Positions 1-9,288 of a DNA stretch of 48,496 nucleotides are shown in pieces. Position 1 is the first letter of the stretch; each line of letters begins with the position of its first letter. The stretch lies in NCBI GenBank assembly GCA_016937295.1, contig JAFGWF010000022.1:1-48496 (forward strand). Reading direction: 5' to 3'. The DNA is from Bacteroidales bacterium (GTDB lineage: Bacteria; Bacteroidota; Bacteroidia; Bacteroidales; UBA1556). The translations under genes were made by a program, and so were the position numbers. The notes beneath the pieces were generated by a model. The model ran no database searches, was not told the origin of the DNA, and was given only the letters and a program-made list of their open reading frames with translations.

Positions 1-1
1 A

Positions 2-124
2 GGCCAGGAGCTTTGCATCGAAGGCAGCCTCAGCACCCGCGTTTGGGAAGACAAAGAAGGCAAAAAGCACTACTTCACCGAAATTATCGTGGAAGATTTA
101 CTGATGTTAGGCGGAAAGAAGTAA
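2..124 (+). CDS. ssb: single-stranded DNA-binding protein, C-terminal fragment (truncated by window start)
   Basis: Frame 2 reads GQELCIEGSLSTRVWEDKEGKKHYFTEIIVEDLLMLGGKK*, typical of the OB-fold C-terminal half of SSB. Confidence 0.85.
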   Translation, partial: GQELCIEGSLSTRVWEDKEGKKHYFTEIIVEDLLMLGGKK

Positions 125-138
125 TCACAATGTGCACG

Positions 139-187
139 TTGCCACGCAATTAGGCTAAGGCCTGAAAGCGTGGCACCTTTTTTTAAT
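139..187 (+). terminator. Rho-independent terminator after ssb
   Basis: GCCACGC (141-147) / GCGTGGC (168-174) inverted repeat followed by ACCTTTTTTT. Confidence 0.7.
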
Positions 188-291
188 ACTATTGCCTTTC
201 TATCTTCAGAAACATCCACTTTTTCGATATAAGGGACTGAAATATACAATTGCGGATTAAAATCTTACGTCAGAAATCTGAATTTTAATAG

Positions 292-299
292 TACCTTTG
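292..299 (+). promoter_or_regulatory. Bacteroidota -7 box (TAnnTTTG) candidate
   Basis: TACCTTTG 30 bp upstream of the ATG at 329. Confidence 0.5.
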
Positions 300-328
300 T
301 GCTTATATTCAATCAATTATACAATCTT

Positions 329-1711
329 ATGAAGAAATTCCACACTACAATCGCATTAATAATTCTGTTTTTTGACCTCAATGCTCAAGATATTCAAAAC
401 GGGAGTTTTGAAAACTGGGCCAATATTACACTTTACGAGGAGCCACAGGGCTACAGTACTTCCAATTTTATGAGTGTGCTAACCACTTATCTTCCAAATG
501 TCACTAAAATCCCGAATGCTCCATCGGGAAATTTTGCAGCACATTTAGAAACAAAAATTTCTAATGGTGACACAGCTTTTGGGATGCTAACCAACGCAAG
601 TTTTGGTCAAAGCAATCTATCCGGCGGTATTCCATTCACAACCAAACCATTGACGATGACTGCTTGGGTAAAATACGATATCAAGACTGGTGACACCGCA
701 ATAATTGCTACGTTTTTCAAGCTGAATGGATCCATCTTAGGAATTGCTTTTCAGGAAATTACAGGCACTGACACCACTTTCCACAAAATTACCGTACCTG
801 TTCAATGGCCTCTTCCAGCCGTTCAGCCCGACTCCATGATTTTTGCAGTGGTGAGCTCCGACCCCGACCGAAACCCTGTGGACGGAAGTTGGATTACGGT
901 GGATGATGTCAGGTTAGATAATGTTTCATTCCCGAATAGCGACTTTGAAACATGGATTACCTATAGCTACGACGACCCATTGTACTGGGGTACTTATAAT
1001 TTTGCTTCGGTAATGTTTCCGCCACCTTATGTTCAAAAAAGCACGGATGCTCATCACGGCTCTTTTGCCTTGAAAATCACAACCCAGTTTATCAATAATA
1101 ATCAAGATACCTTGGCACATGTAACCAACGGAAATATCATGTCGGACGATTTTTCAGGCGGAATGCCAACCTTTGCAAGTCCCAGAAAAATAACAGGTTA
1201 CTACAAATACACACCCGTTGGAAATGACTCAGCGCTTATCGCTATTCGATGTTATGCTTCACCATCAGGAATTAATGATTATAACGATTTAATCAAATTA
1301 CCTGCTGCATCAAATTATACCTATTTCGAGATAAATATTCCATTTTTTAATCCGATTATCGACACCATAGGAATTGGATTTGCTTCGTCAAATATCTATG
1401 ATGGCCATATTCATGCACGCGAAGGCAGCACCCTGCTCATCGATTCCCTTAACATTCTCTATCATCCGGTTGGAATAGAAGAAACTTCACCAACAAATGC
1501 GGTGGTTTTGTTCCCAAATCCGGCATCAGACTACATTTATGTAAAAAATTACGGCATAGAGAAAGAAGGAGAGTTGTACCTTTTCAACAATCTGGGAAAA
1601 CTTATACTTCGTGAAAAACTAACCGACATGATAGATATAAGTCATTTACCTACAGGAGTTTATTTTTATCGAATCGGGAAAAATGGAGGAAAAATCCATA
1701 TTGTAAAATAG
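329..1711 (+). CDS. secreted T9SS type A sorting domain-containing protein
   Basis: Signal peptide from internal Met (MKKFHTTIALIILFFDLNAQ); C-terminal sorting domain VVLFPNPASDYIYV...LPTGVYFYRI..GGKIHIVK. The ORF extends to 299 but the start at 329 fits the signal peptide and promoter. Confidence 0.85.
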   Translation: MKKFHTTIALIILFFDLNAQDIQNGSFENWANITLYEEPQGYSTSNFMSVLTTYLPNVTKIPNAPSGNFAAHLETKISNGDTAFGMLTNASFGQSNLSGGIPFTTKPLTMTAWVKYDIKTGDTAIIATFFKLNGSILGIAFQEITGTDTTFHKITVPVQWPLPAVQPDSMIFAVVSSDPDRNPVDGSWITVDDVRLDNVSFPNSDFETWITYSYDDPLYWGTYNFASVMFPPPYVQKSTDAHHGSFALKITTQFINNNQDTLAHVTNGNIMSDDFSGGMPTFASPRKITGYYKYTPVGNDSALIAIRCYASPSGINDYNDLIKLPAASNYTYFEINIPFFNPIIDTIGIGFASSNIYDGHIHAREGSTLLIDSLNILYHPVGIEETSPTNAVVLFPNPASDYIYVKNYGIEKEGELYLFNNLGKLILREKLTDMIDISHLPTGVYFYRIGKNGGKIHIVK

Positions 1712-1738
1712 TTTGTTTTTAAACAAATAATTTTTTTG
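1712..1738 (+). terminator. weak intrinsic terminator candidate
   Basis: TTTGTTT/AAACAAA repeat followed by TAATTTTTTT just after the stop codon. Confidence 0.4.
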
Positions 1739-1780
1739 AAAACATAACTACCATTTAACAGTTTCAAAGAATGCTTTTTC

Positions 1781-1788
1781 TATTTTTG
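1781..1788 (+). promoter_or_regulatory. Bacteroidota -7 box candidate
   Basis: TATTTTTG 35 bp upstream of the ATG at 1823. Confidence 0.45.
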
Positions 1789-1822
1789 GAAACCAATTTT
1801 TTACAGATTTATCAAAATTAGC

Positions 1823-2896
1823 ATGAAGATTCCACTGTTTTTAATTCTCATTTTCATTTCAACTTTTGTTAACGGACAAACCGACACTTCAGCTCTTTTC
1901 CCGGGATTTGACGATAGACCACGAGGTGCTGAAGGTGTTAGAATTGCCTTTTACAACGTTGAAAATCTATTTGATACAGAACACGATAGTTTAAAGTTTG
2001 ATCAAGATTTTTTACCTGATGGAAATCATAACTGGAATAACTACCGTTACTGGCAAAAACAAAACAAACTTGCCAAAGTGATTTCGGCCATTGGGGGTTG
2101 GGAGCCGCCGGCAATTGTTGGCCTTTGCGAAGTTGAAAACAAACATGTGCTTATTAATCTAGTTCACAACACCTCCTTAAATCCGACTAAATATCGCATT
2201 ATTCACCACGAATCACCAGATCGAAGAGGAATTGATGTGGCAATGATTTACAGGCCTGAGAAGGTGGAAATTATTGAAGAATATCCCATTACCTTAAAAT
2301 TTCCGTTCGACACAGCCGGCCGCACCCGCGACATCCTCTATGTAAAGGCGCGAATTTTATATTCCGACACATTAATTCTGTTTTTTAACCATTGGCCATC
2401 CCGTTACGGTGGGCAATTCAACACCGAGCCTAAGCGCATCTATGTTGCCAAATTGTTGAAAAAAATGACTGATTCGATTTACAAAGCCAACCCTTGTGCT
2501 AAAGTTCTCATTATGGGAGATTTAAACGACCATCCTTCCGATAAAAGTTTGGTAGAAGGAATGCAAATAAAATCACCCGAGGCATATACCCGTAAAGGCT
2601 TGATTGACTTAATGATACCTTACGAAAAGGCCGGTGAAGGAACCCACTATTACAAAGGAGAAACCGGTGGCTCCTGGAATACGTTAGACCATATAATCGT
2701 CTCACAATCGTTACTTTGGGATTGCTCAGGAGCTTATGTAAAAGACCGAAAAGCCTGGATTTTTAAGCCTGAGTTTTTGTTGGAAACCAATAAGGATCAG
2801 ATTAAAGTTCCATACCGAACCTATATCGGCATGAAATATAATGGCGGATATGCCGATCACCTTCCGGTCTATGTCGATATTTTTCTAAAAAAATAG
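1823..2896 (+). CDS. endonuclease/exonuclease/phosphatase family protein (secreted)
   Basis: Signal peptide; FYNVENLFDT, VGLCEVEN, FFNHWPSR, IMGDLNDHPSD, LDHIIVS motifs of the EEP fold. Confidence 0.88.
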   Translation: MKIPLFLILIFISTFVNGQTDTSALFPGFDDRPRGAEGVRIAFYNVENLFDTEHDSLKFDQDFLPDGNHNWNNYRYWQKQNKLAKVISAIGGWEPPAIVGLCEVENKHVLINLVHNTSLNPTKYRIIHHESPDRRGIDVAMIYRPEKVEIIEEYPITLKFPFDTAGRTRDILYVKARILYSDTLILFFNHWPSRYGGQFNTEPKRIYVAKLLKKMTDSIYKANPCAKVLIMGDLNDHPSDKSLVEGMQIKSPEAYTRKGLIDLMIPYEKAGEGTHYYKGETGGSWNTLDHIIVSQSLLWDCSGAYVKDRKAWIFKPEFLLETNKDQIKVPYRTYIGMKYNGGYADHLPVYVDIFLKK

Positions 2897-2919
2897 CATC
2901 CATATTTCGGTAAATACAC

Positions 2920-2927
2920 TAATTTTG
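2920..2927 (+). promoter_or_regulatory. Bacteroidota -7 box candidate
   Basis: TAATTTTG upstream of the MerR gene. Confidence 0.4.
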
Positions 2928-3001
2928 TGTGTTTTCAATAACCTTATCTAAAGTAATTCTTTGGTAGAATTATTAACGATTTAGTTCAAATCAGAAATAC
3001 T

Positions 3002-3343
3002 ATGAATAATAAAACCAATTTGCCGGATAAAGTATATTATTCGATTGGCGAAATCGCCGAATATTTTAATGTAAATGCTTCTTTGTTAAGATTTTGGGAG
3101 AAAGAATTTGACATTCTTAAACCGGTGAAAAACAAAAAAGGGAATCGGTTATTCACCAAAAAAGACGTAGAAAATCTTAAAATTATCTACCATCTTGTGA
3201 AAGAAAAGGGCTACACCTTGTCAGGAGCAAAGGAGCTTTTAAAAACCGAAAAAATTGAAGAAACACAAAAGAAATACGAGATTATACAGTCGCTCGAACG
3301 GGTTAAAGGATTTTTATTGGAACTGAAAAGAGAATTATCATGA
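3002..3343 (+). CDS. MerR family transcriptional regulator
   Basis: YYSIGEIAEYFNVNASLLRFWEKEFDILKPVKNKKGNRLFTKKDVENLK winged-helix signature. Confidence 0.9.
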   Translation: MNNKTNLPDKVYYSIGEIAEYFNVNASLLRFWEKEFDILKPVKNKKGNRLFTKKDVENLKIIYHLVKEKGYTLSGAKELLKTEKIEETQKKYEIIQSLERVKGFLLELKRELS

Positions 3344-3372
3344 GGTAATTAATAATCTATAAATCACTATTA

Positions 3373-4089
3373 ATGAATCGGTTATTTGTTTTTATTGAGC
3401 AGGAATTTCGATATTTAACGGAGCTATTTTATCCAAGAGTATGTATGGCTTGCGGCAAGTCGCTTATTAAAAGTGAAGAAATATTGTGTACCCATTGTGA
3501 GCTAAAGCTGCCAAAAACAAACTATCATCTTTGGCACGAAAACCCTGTAAAAAAGGTATTTGACGGAAGAGTGGACATTTTTTCTGCAACGGCGAGATAT
3601 CATTATAAAAAAGGAGGCAATGTTCAAAACCTATTGCACAATTTCAAGTATCGCGGAAACAGTTCCATCGGCGTAAAAATTGGGGCTGACTTTGGCCACG
3701 AACTAATGTTAAGCCCTGATTTTAAAACAGTTGATTATATTATTCCGGTTCCTTTACATTTTAAAAAACTTAAACTTAGGGGATTTAATCAAAGTGAACG
3801 ATTTGCTTATGGACTAAGCCAAACTATGGACGGAAATTTAGAGAACAACAATTTAGTTCGCAATGTTTTCACGGAGACTCAAACTCGAAAATCAAGATGG
3901 GATCGATATAAAAATGTGAGCAATATTTTTGAAGTAAAACAACCCGACAAACTCCGTGGAAAACATATCCTGTTGGTTGATGACGTGATAACCACCGGAT
4001 CGACTATTGAAGCCTGTTTAAACGCTTTAAAGGACATTGAAAAAATTAAGATGAGCGTTGCAGCAATTGCAAGTCCGGTAGGGACTTAA
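3373..4089 (+). CDS. comF: ComF family protein (phosphoribosyltransferase-like)
   Basis: N-terminal CMACGKS...CTHC zinc motif; PRTase motif ILLVDDVITTGSTIEAC. Confidence 0.9.
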   Translation: MNRLFVFIEQEFRYLTELFYPRVCMACGKSLIKSEEILCTHCELKLPKTNYHLWHENPVKKVFDGRVDIFSATARYHYKKGGNVQNLLHNFKYRGNSSIGVKIGADFGHELMLSPDFKTVDYIIPVPLHFKKLKLRGFNQSERFAYGLSQTMDGNLENNNLVRNVFTETQTRKSRWDRYKNVSNIFEVKQPDKLRGKHILLVDDVITTGSTIEACLNALKDIEKIKMSVAAIASPVGT

Positions 4090-4093
4090 AAAA

Positions 4094-6520
4094 TCACGAA
4101 GATTTTCGAGCAATTTTTCGCAAATCCCGTAACCGAAAGTTTGAAGCCAAAGTAACGAAAGCCACAACCGTAACGCTGCTTGCCGGCATTAGGATAGCGG
4201 CCACAATAGGTGACAAATTTCCGCTTACCGCAAAGAAAAGTCCAATCACGTTGTACAAAAAGGAGATACCAAAACTGGCATAAACCACACCCAACGACTT
4301 TTTCGAGCTATGAAGCAATTGAGGCAAAAGTTTAAAATTATCTGCTTCGAGAATGGCATCACAGGCAGGAGAAAAACTGAAAACATCGTCAGCAATAGAA
4401 ATGGCCAAATCACTCTCTGTCAGCGCTCCGGCATCATTCAATCCATCACCAATCATTGCCACACGTTTACCTTGCTGCCGCAATTTTTTGATATACTCCA
4501 ACTTGTCAGATGGCGATTGATTGAAGTTCAAATTTGCAGAATTGCCAAAAAGCGTTGACAAATAAGGCCTCTCCGCATCATTATCGCCCGAAATCAGATG
4601 AAGCTCAAATTCTTGACCCAACTGCCGAATTACTTCTTCTGAGCCTTCTCGATATTTATTTTTAATGGTAAAATACCCAAGATAATGATTATCAAAACTC
4701 AAGTAAACATGACTTTCAGTCGGATCGTCGCTAACTTTTTCGCAACCAATAAAAGCAGCCGAACCCATTCGAATTGTTTTTCCGTCCAAGATTCCAATAA
4801 TTCCTGAGGCAGGAATCTCGCGATAATCCTCGACATCTTTGGCGTAACTACTATCAAGATGCTCAAAAATGGCAGAAGACAGAGGATGTTTCGATTGGCG
4901 ACTTAAGGATTTCGCTGCAAATAAAACTTGTTCTGAAAGATTTTCACCCGAGTATTGAACCGACATGGTGTCGGCCACAGTGATGGTACCTGTCTTATCA
5001 AAAACTATTGCGTCAATTTTGGTCATTTTTTCAACCACGGTCGATTTTTTCAAATAAAACTTAAGGCGACCAAAAATCCGCATCGTATTGCCGTAAGTAA
5101 ATGGAATAGAAAGAGCTAAAGCACACGGACAAGCTACAATCAAAACGGAAGTGAAAGCAAAGATTACCACAGTCGGGTCGTTAAACCACCAATAAAGTCC
5201 AGCAATGGTGGCAACGGAAAGAATAACCGCAGTGAATCTTTTGCTTATGTCGTCAATCAGAGTAGATAAATCGCGCCGTGCTTCACCACTTTGCCCATGA
5301 ATATCCTGGTTCCAAAGCTGAGTTAATTTACTCTGCATCACTTCTTTAACCACTTCAACTTCGATGGTACTTCCCACTTGCTTCCCCCCTGCATACACAT
5401 CATCACCGGTGCGTTTGTAAACAGGTTTAGACTCTCCGGTCACAAAACTATAGTTGATATTTGCTTCACCCTCTCTTAGAATCGAATCGGCCGGAATAAG
5501 TTCTTGATTATGAACAATCAAACGGTCGCCTACTTTGATTTCGTTCAGCATCACAAATTCTTCACCAGCATCTGTTACCCTTGTGACGGCAACCGGAAAA
5601 TAGGATTTATAATCGCGCTCAAAAGATAACGCTTGATAGGTTCGACTTTGATACCATTTGCCGATAAGCAAGAAAAAAACTAATCCGCAAAGCGAATCCA
5701 TATAACCGGTTCCCATGCCGCTGAGAATTTCATAAGCCGACTCAAAAAAAATGGTAAAGATGCCGATAGTTATGGGAAAATCAATGTTTACTATCTTGTG
5801 CTTCAGATTTTTATATGCCGACAAAATATAGTCGGAAGCAGAATAGATAAGCACCGGAATGGCTAAAATCAGATTTAAATAGCCAAAAAAACTTCTAAAC
5901 TCCGGGCTAACTTCACCGGGAATATACTCGGGCATCGAGAGCAACATGGTGTTTCCAAATGCAAAACCAGCAATTCCAAGCTTATAAATCAGTTTTTTGT
6001 TTTGTTGTTTATGAGCCTCTTTAGTTACCGATTCCAAATTAATCATCGGAATATAATGGATGCTTGCTAAAAGTTCCACAATTTGGCGCAACGAAATTGC
6101 CGTGTTTTTAAAGGTAATATCCACTTCTTTTTTCACAAAATTCACCATCGACTGAGTGATATTCGGATTGAGTTGATATAGATTTTCCAATAGCCAAATA
6201 CAAGAACTGCAGTGAATATCAGGGATATACAACTTTACTTTTGAATAATCGCCTTCGGTAAAGTAAACCAACTTTTCGATTACTTCTTCCTTGTCGAGCC
6301 AAGCGTATTTGCTACCATAGTCAGGCACCTCAACTCGGATTCCCGGATTTTGATAAATAGTGTAATACTGTTCTAATTTGTTTTCATTCAGAAGCTGATA
6401 TACCGTTTTACAACCTTCACAACAAAAAGGTTTATCCTGCCACATTACAGGGTGCTTTCCACAGTCTTCTCCACAATGAATACATTTTATTCCACTCATA
6501 AGCTGAAAAAATTTGAGCAA
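4094..6520 (-). CDS. ccoI: heavy-metal translocating P-type ATPase, CcoI/FixI-like
   Basis: N-terminal Cys-rich domain CIHCGEDC..CCEGCKTVY, HMA motif IHCSSCIW, CPC (VACPCALALS), DKTGT, MIGDGLND. Confidence 0.88.
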   Translation of the reverse strand: MLKFFQLMSGIKCIHCGEDCGKHPVMWQDKPFCCEGCKTVYQLLNENKLEQYYTIYQNPGIRVEVPDYGSKYAWLDKEEVIEKLVYFTEGDYSKVKLYIPDIHCSSCIWLLENLYQLNPNITQSMVNFVKKEVDITFKNTAISLRQIVELLASIHYIPMINLESVTKEAHKQQNKKLIYKLGIAGFAFGNTMLLSMPEYIPGEVSPEFRSFFGYLNLILAIPVLIYSASDYILSAYKNLKHKIVNIDFPITIGIFTIFFESAYEILSGMGTGYMDSLCGLVFFLLIGKWYQSRTYQALSFERDYKSYFPVAVTRVTDAGEEFVMLNEIKVGDRLIVHNQELIPADSILREGEANINYSFVTGESKPVYKRTGDDVYAGGKQVGSTIEVEVVKEVMQSKLTQLWNQDIHGQSGEARRDLSTLIDDISKRFTAVILSVATIAGLYWWFNDPTVVIFAFTSVLIVACPCALALSIPFTYGNTMRIFGRLKFYLKKSTVVEKMTKIDAIVFDKTGTITVADTMSVQYSGENLSEQVLFAAKSLSRQSKHPLSSAIFEHLDSSYAKDVEDYREIPASGIIGILDGKTIRMGSAAFIGCEKVSDDPTESHVYLSFDNHYLGYFTIKNKYREGSEEVIRQLGQEFELHLISGDNDAERPYLSTLFGNSANLNFNQSPSDKLEYIKKLRQQGKRVAMIGDGLNDAGALTESDLAISIADDVFSFSPACDAILEADNFKLLPQLLHSSKKSLGVVYASFGISFLYNVIGLFFAVSGNLSPIVAAILMPASSVTVVAFVTLASNFRLRDLRKIARKSS

Positions 6521-6615
6521 AAGTAAGTTAAAAGCTGTAAAACAGGAGCGAAAACCAATATTTGAATTAATAATACAAAAAGCGTTAAGAAAAGTGATAA
6601 AAAAGAAAATCCAAT

Positions 6616-6623
6616 TACCTTTG
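6616..6623 (+). promoter_or_regulatory. Bacteroidota -7 box candidate, 4 nt before the ATG
   Basis: TACCTTTG immediately upstream of the ATG at 6628. Confidence 0.45.
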
Positions 6624-6627
6624 CCTT

Positions 6628-7863
6628 ATGAATCCACTGCTTCGAGAAAATATCAAAATTGCCTTAACCAATATTAAGAGCCATAAACTAAGAGCTATTC
6701 TAACTATGCTAATAATTGCATTCGGCATCATGGCTTTGGTTGGAATTCTGACTGCTATTGAAAGCATAAAAGGCTCAATCAGCGAGAACTTCCAGATGAT
6801 GGGAGCCAATACTTTTACTATTACGAACCGACAGAATTTTGTGGTTGGTCCGGGTGGGCATCGAGCAAAACATTACAAATCTATCTCTTATAAAGAGGCG
6901 ATGACTTTTATGGATCGGTACAGTTTTCCGGCAATTAGTTCAGTAAATGCTTGGGCAACCGGAGCTGCTACAATCAAATATCAGGATAAAAAAACCAATC
7001 CAAATATCGGCGTTTTGGGAATCGACAACAACTATCTTAAAACCAGCGGCTTAGAAATTGAAAAGGGAAGAGATTTCACCATTCACGAAATGCACAATGG
7101 TAGCCATTCTATTATAATTGGTTCGGAAATCGCTTCAAAACTGTTTGGGAAAGAAGACCCAATTGGAAAAATAATTTCACTAAGAGCAAACAAATATCGA
7201 GTAGTGGGCGTTTTGAAATCGAAAGGTTCGTCCATGGGTTTTGGGGGAGATCGAAACTGCTTTATCACCTTAAGCCATTTGCGACAAAAATATTATCGCC
7301 CAAATATCAATTTCACTATTTCGGTGATGGTAAACCGGCAGGAATTGATGGATGCGGCTGTTGATGAGGCCACCGGACTCTTCACCGTTATTCGGAGATT
7401 GAAGCCAAGCGAAGAAGAGAATTTCACTATTACAAAAAGCGACAGCATTTCGGAAATGCTCATCGAAAATCTTCGTTACGTTACTTATGCGGCCATAATT
7501 ATTGCGCTGATTACTTTATTAGGAGCCTCGGTTGGATTGATGAATATTATGTTGGTAGCAGTCAGTGAGCGAACGCGGGAAATTGGCGTTAGAAAAGCCA
7601 TGGGAGCAACTAATAAAGTAATTCAAAATCAATTTCTTGTAGAATCTGTTGTGATAACCGAATTAGGAGGTTTTTTGGGAATCTTGCTCGGCATCACTCT
7701 TGGAAATATCGTCAGTAGTTTCACCGGTGGCGCTTTCACCATTCCGTGGCTTTGGATCGTTATTTCAATGATAGTCAGTCTTGTAGTAGGATTAGTAAGT
7801 GGACTCTATCCGGCAATTAAAGCATCCAAACTCAACCCCATTGAGTCGCTTAGGTTTGAGTGA
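6628..7863 (+). CDS. ABC transporter permease (MacB/FtsX family)
   Basis: N-terminal TM, MacB-like periplasmic core, SERTREIGVRKAMGAT motif, LYPAIKASKLNPIESLR C-terminus. Confidence 0.92.
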   Translation: MNPLLRENIKIALTNIKSHKLRAILTMLIIAFGIMALVGILTAIESIKGSISENFQMMGANTFTITNRQNFVVGPGGHRAKHYKSISYKEAMTFMDRYSFPAISSVNAWATGAATIKYQDKKTNPNIGVLGIDNNYLKTSGLEIEKGRDFTIHEMHNGSHSIIIGSEIASKLFGKEDPIGKIISLRANKYRVVGVLKSKGSSMGFGGDRNCFITLSHLRQKYYRPNINFTISVMVNRQELMDAAVDEATGLFTVIRRLKPSEEENFTITKSDSISEMLIENLRYVTYAAIIIALITLLGASVGLMNIMLVAVSERTREIGVRKAMGATNKVIQNQFLVESVVITELGGFLGILLGITLGNIVSSFTGGAFTIPWLWIVISMIVSLVVGLVSGLYPAIKASKLNPIESLRFE

Positions 7864-7871
7864 TTATTGAT

Positions 7872-7897
7872 AACGACATTTATTAATCGTTTTTTTT
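7872..7897 (+). terminator. intrinsic terminator candidate between convergent genes
   Basis: AACGA / TCGTT stem followed by a T-run. Confidence 0.45.
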
Positions 7898-7915
7898 AAC
7901 GCTTACTAAATCAAA

Positions 7916-8728
7916 TCACAATTTCACAAGCAAATCTCCAGGAACTAAAAACTGTTTTCCTGTTTTTGGTTCTGAACATAGATATCTGGTTCTCTTTTTT
8001 TCACCTTTGATTAAAACCATGCCGTTAGAAAGTCTAAATTTTGTTCCAATAGTCAAATCTTTTACTAAAGTCTCATCTTTCGCTTTGGTCTGAATATTCA
8101 AAAATTTTTCTTTATCTAAGAGTTTCACCACAGCTAAACCGGAGATTAAGAAGTTTTTCCCGGTCGATAATTCATAACATTTGTACCTTGTTCTCTGCTT
8201 ACCAATCATTCGGAAAACACCACCGTTCTCCAAACTAAAAACATCGTTTAATTGTAAATCGTCGAGGGTAAGAGAATTGTCTTGATATGTATTATACTGA
8301 CGTAAAGCCTTTTCCAAGTCAAAGTCGGCATTCGCAGAAGCTCTTGGGTTTTTCAGATGATTTGCAATTACAGATTCCAATTCCTTCGGGAAAATTCGTG
8401 CGGTCAAAAAGTTTAACATCCTATCCCGATATTCTTTTTTCCATTCAAGGCCATGGGGTTGCACTTTTCGCTGAAACTTTCGATAAACCGCAGCATGAGC
8501 TATTTCGTGAACTATTGTGATTAAAAAAGCATATTTATTCAAGCTTTTGTTCACTGAAATTTGAGCCGGTTTTCCTTGTCTTGCCGGCCTGAAATCACCC
8601 AATTTGGTTTGCCGATTCTCCCACAAAACCACCTTCAATTGTAAATCCAGAAGCCAATCAGCTATTAATTCCTCAGCCCTTGGGGGAAGAAAAGGCTTAA
8701 GGCCATCAACAAATATTTGACGATTCAT
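7916..8728 (-). CDS. SprT-like zinc metalloprotease family protein with duplicated C-terminal module
   Basis: HEIAHAAVYRK (HExxH), followed by two copies of an NGxxxxxxxxxRTRYxCxExxTGKxFL module. Confidence 0.82.
   Translation of the reverse strand: MNRQIFVDGLKPFLPPRAEELIADWLLDLQLKVVLWENRQTKLGDFRPARQGKPAQISVNKSLNKYAFLITIVHEIAHAAVYRKFQRKVQPHGLEWKKEYRDRMLNFLTARIFPKELESVIANHLKNPRASANADFDLEKALRQYNTYQDNSLTLDDLQLNDVFSLENGGVFRMIGKQRTRYKCYELSTGKNFLISGLAVVKLLDKEKFLNIQTKAKDETLVKDLTIGTKFRLSNGMVLIKGEKKRTRYLCSEPKTGKQFLVPGDLLVKL
7919..8257 (-). repeat. intragenic protein-level duplication (two ~46-aa units, 7919-8056 and 8117-8257)
   Basis: LTIGTKFRLSNGMVLIKGEKKRTRYLCSEPKTGKQFLVPGDLLVKL versus LQLNDVFSLENGGVFRMIGKQRTRYKCYELSTGKNFLISGLAVVKLL. 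Confidence 0.8.
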
Positions 8729-8894
8729 ATTGGAATTTATCTATCTGATTTTGTGGCAATACATGACTAAAACCGCCACAACCACATTTACCTCGCGGAC
8801 GTTGCTTTTTAGGATAATAGCGCTTTTGAGCACAAGAACAAATCAAGCTAAACAGTACTAAAATAAAAAAACCAATTAAAAATTTCTTCACCAT
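8706..8894 (-). CDS. small Cys-rich lipoprotein, uncharacterised
   Basis: MVKKFLIGFFILVLFSLICSCAQKRYYPKKQRPRGKCGCGGFSH...; hydrophobic signal plus lipobox-like ICSC; overlaps the start of the SprT-like gene by 23 bp. Confidence 0.65.
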   Translation of the reverse strand: MVKKFLIGFFILVLFSLICSCAQKRYYPKKQRPRGKCGCGGFSHVLPQNQIDKFQYESSNIC

Positions 8895-8947
8895 CTTGCA
8901 TTTGGTTTAAAGTGCAAAAATACAATTTATAACCACTTATTAAAGTC

Positions 8948-8976
8948 AAAAACCCCCGGAGGGCTCCGAAGGTTTT
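8948..8976 (-). terminator. imperfect hairpin, minus-strand terminator-like
   Basis: AAAACC..GGTTTT outer and CGGA/TCCG inner stems; minus strand ends GGGGGTTTTTG. Confidence 0.4.
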
Positions 8977-9288
8977 CGCGCAAATGACAAACAAATTAAC
9001 CTATGTATTGGAAGGACTTTAAAATTTCCCTTTAGGAAAGGGACATATTTTGATAATAAAGGGGAAAACGTTTCTATATTTTGCCGCCTTTGGTAATATT
9101 GTTCTCCAAAATTATGCTCAAATTATCTCAATATCAATGATTTGTAATAAATAAAATATGGATATTAGCTATCTTATTGATTAGATGTGTTTTACGATAA
9201 AGAAAAAATTATTACTGATGGAAATTAGGGAATTTAGTAAAAGGATAAAACGGCTAAATTCCAATTTTGGGAAAAATGTGTTCCATAA

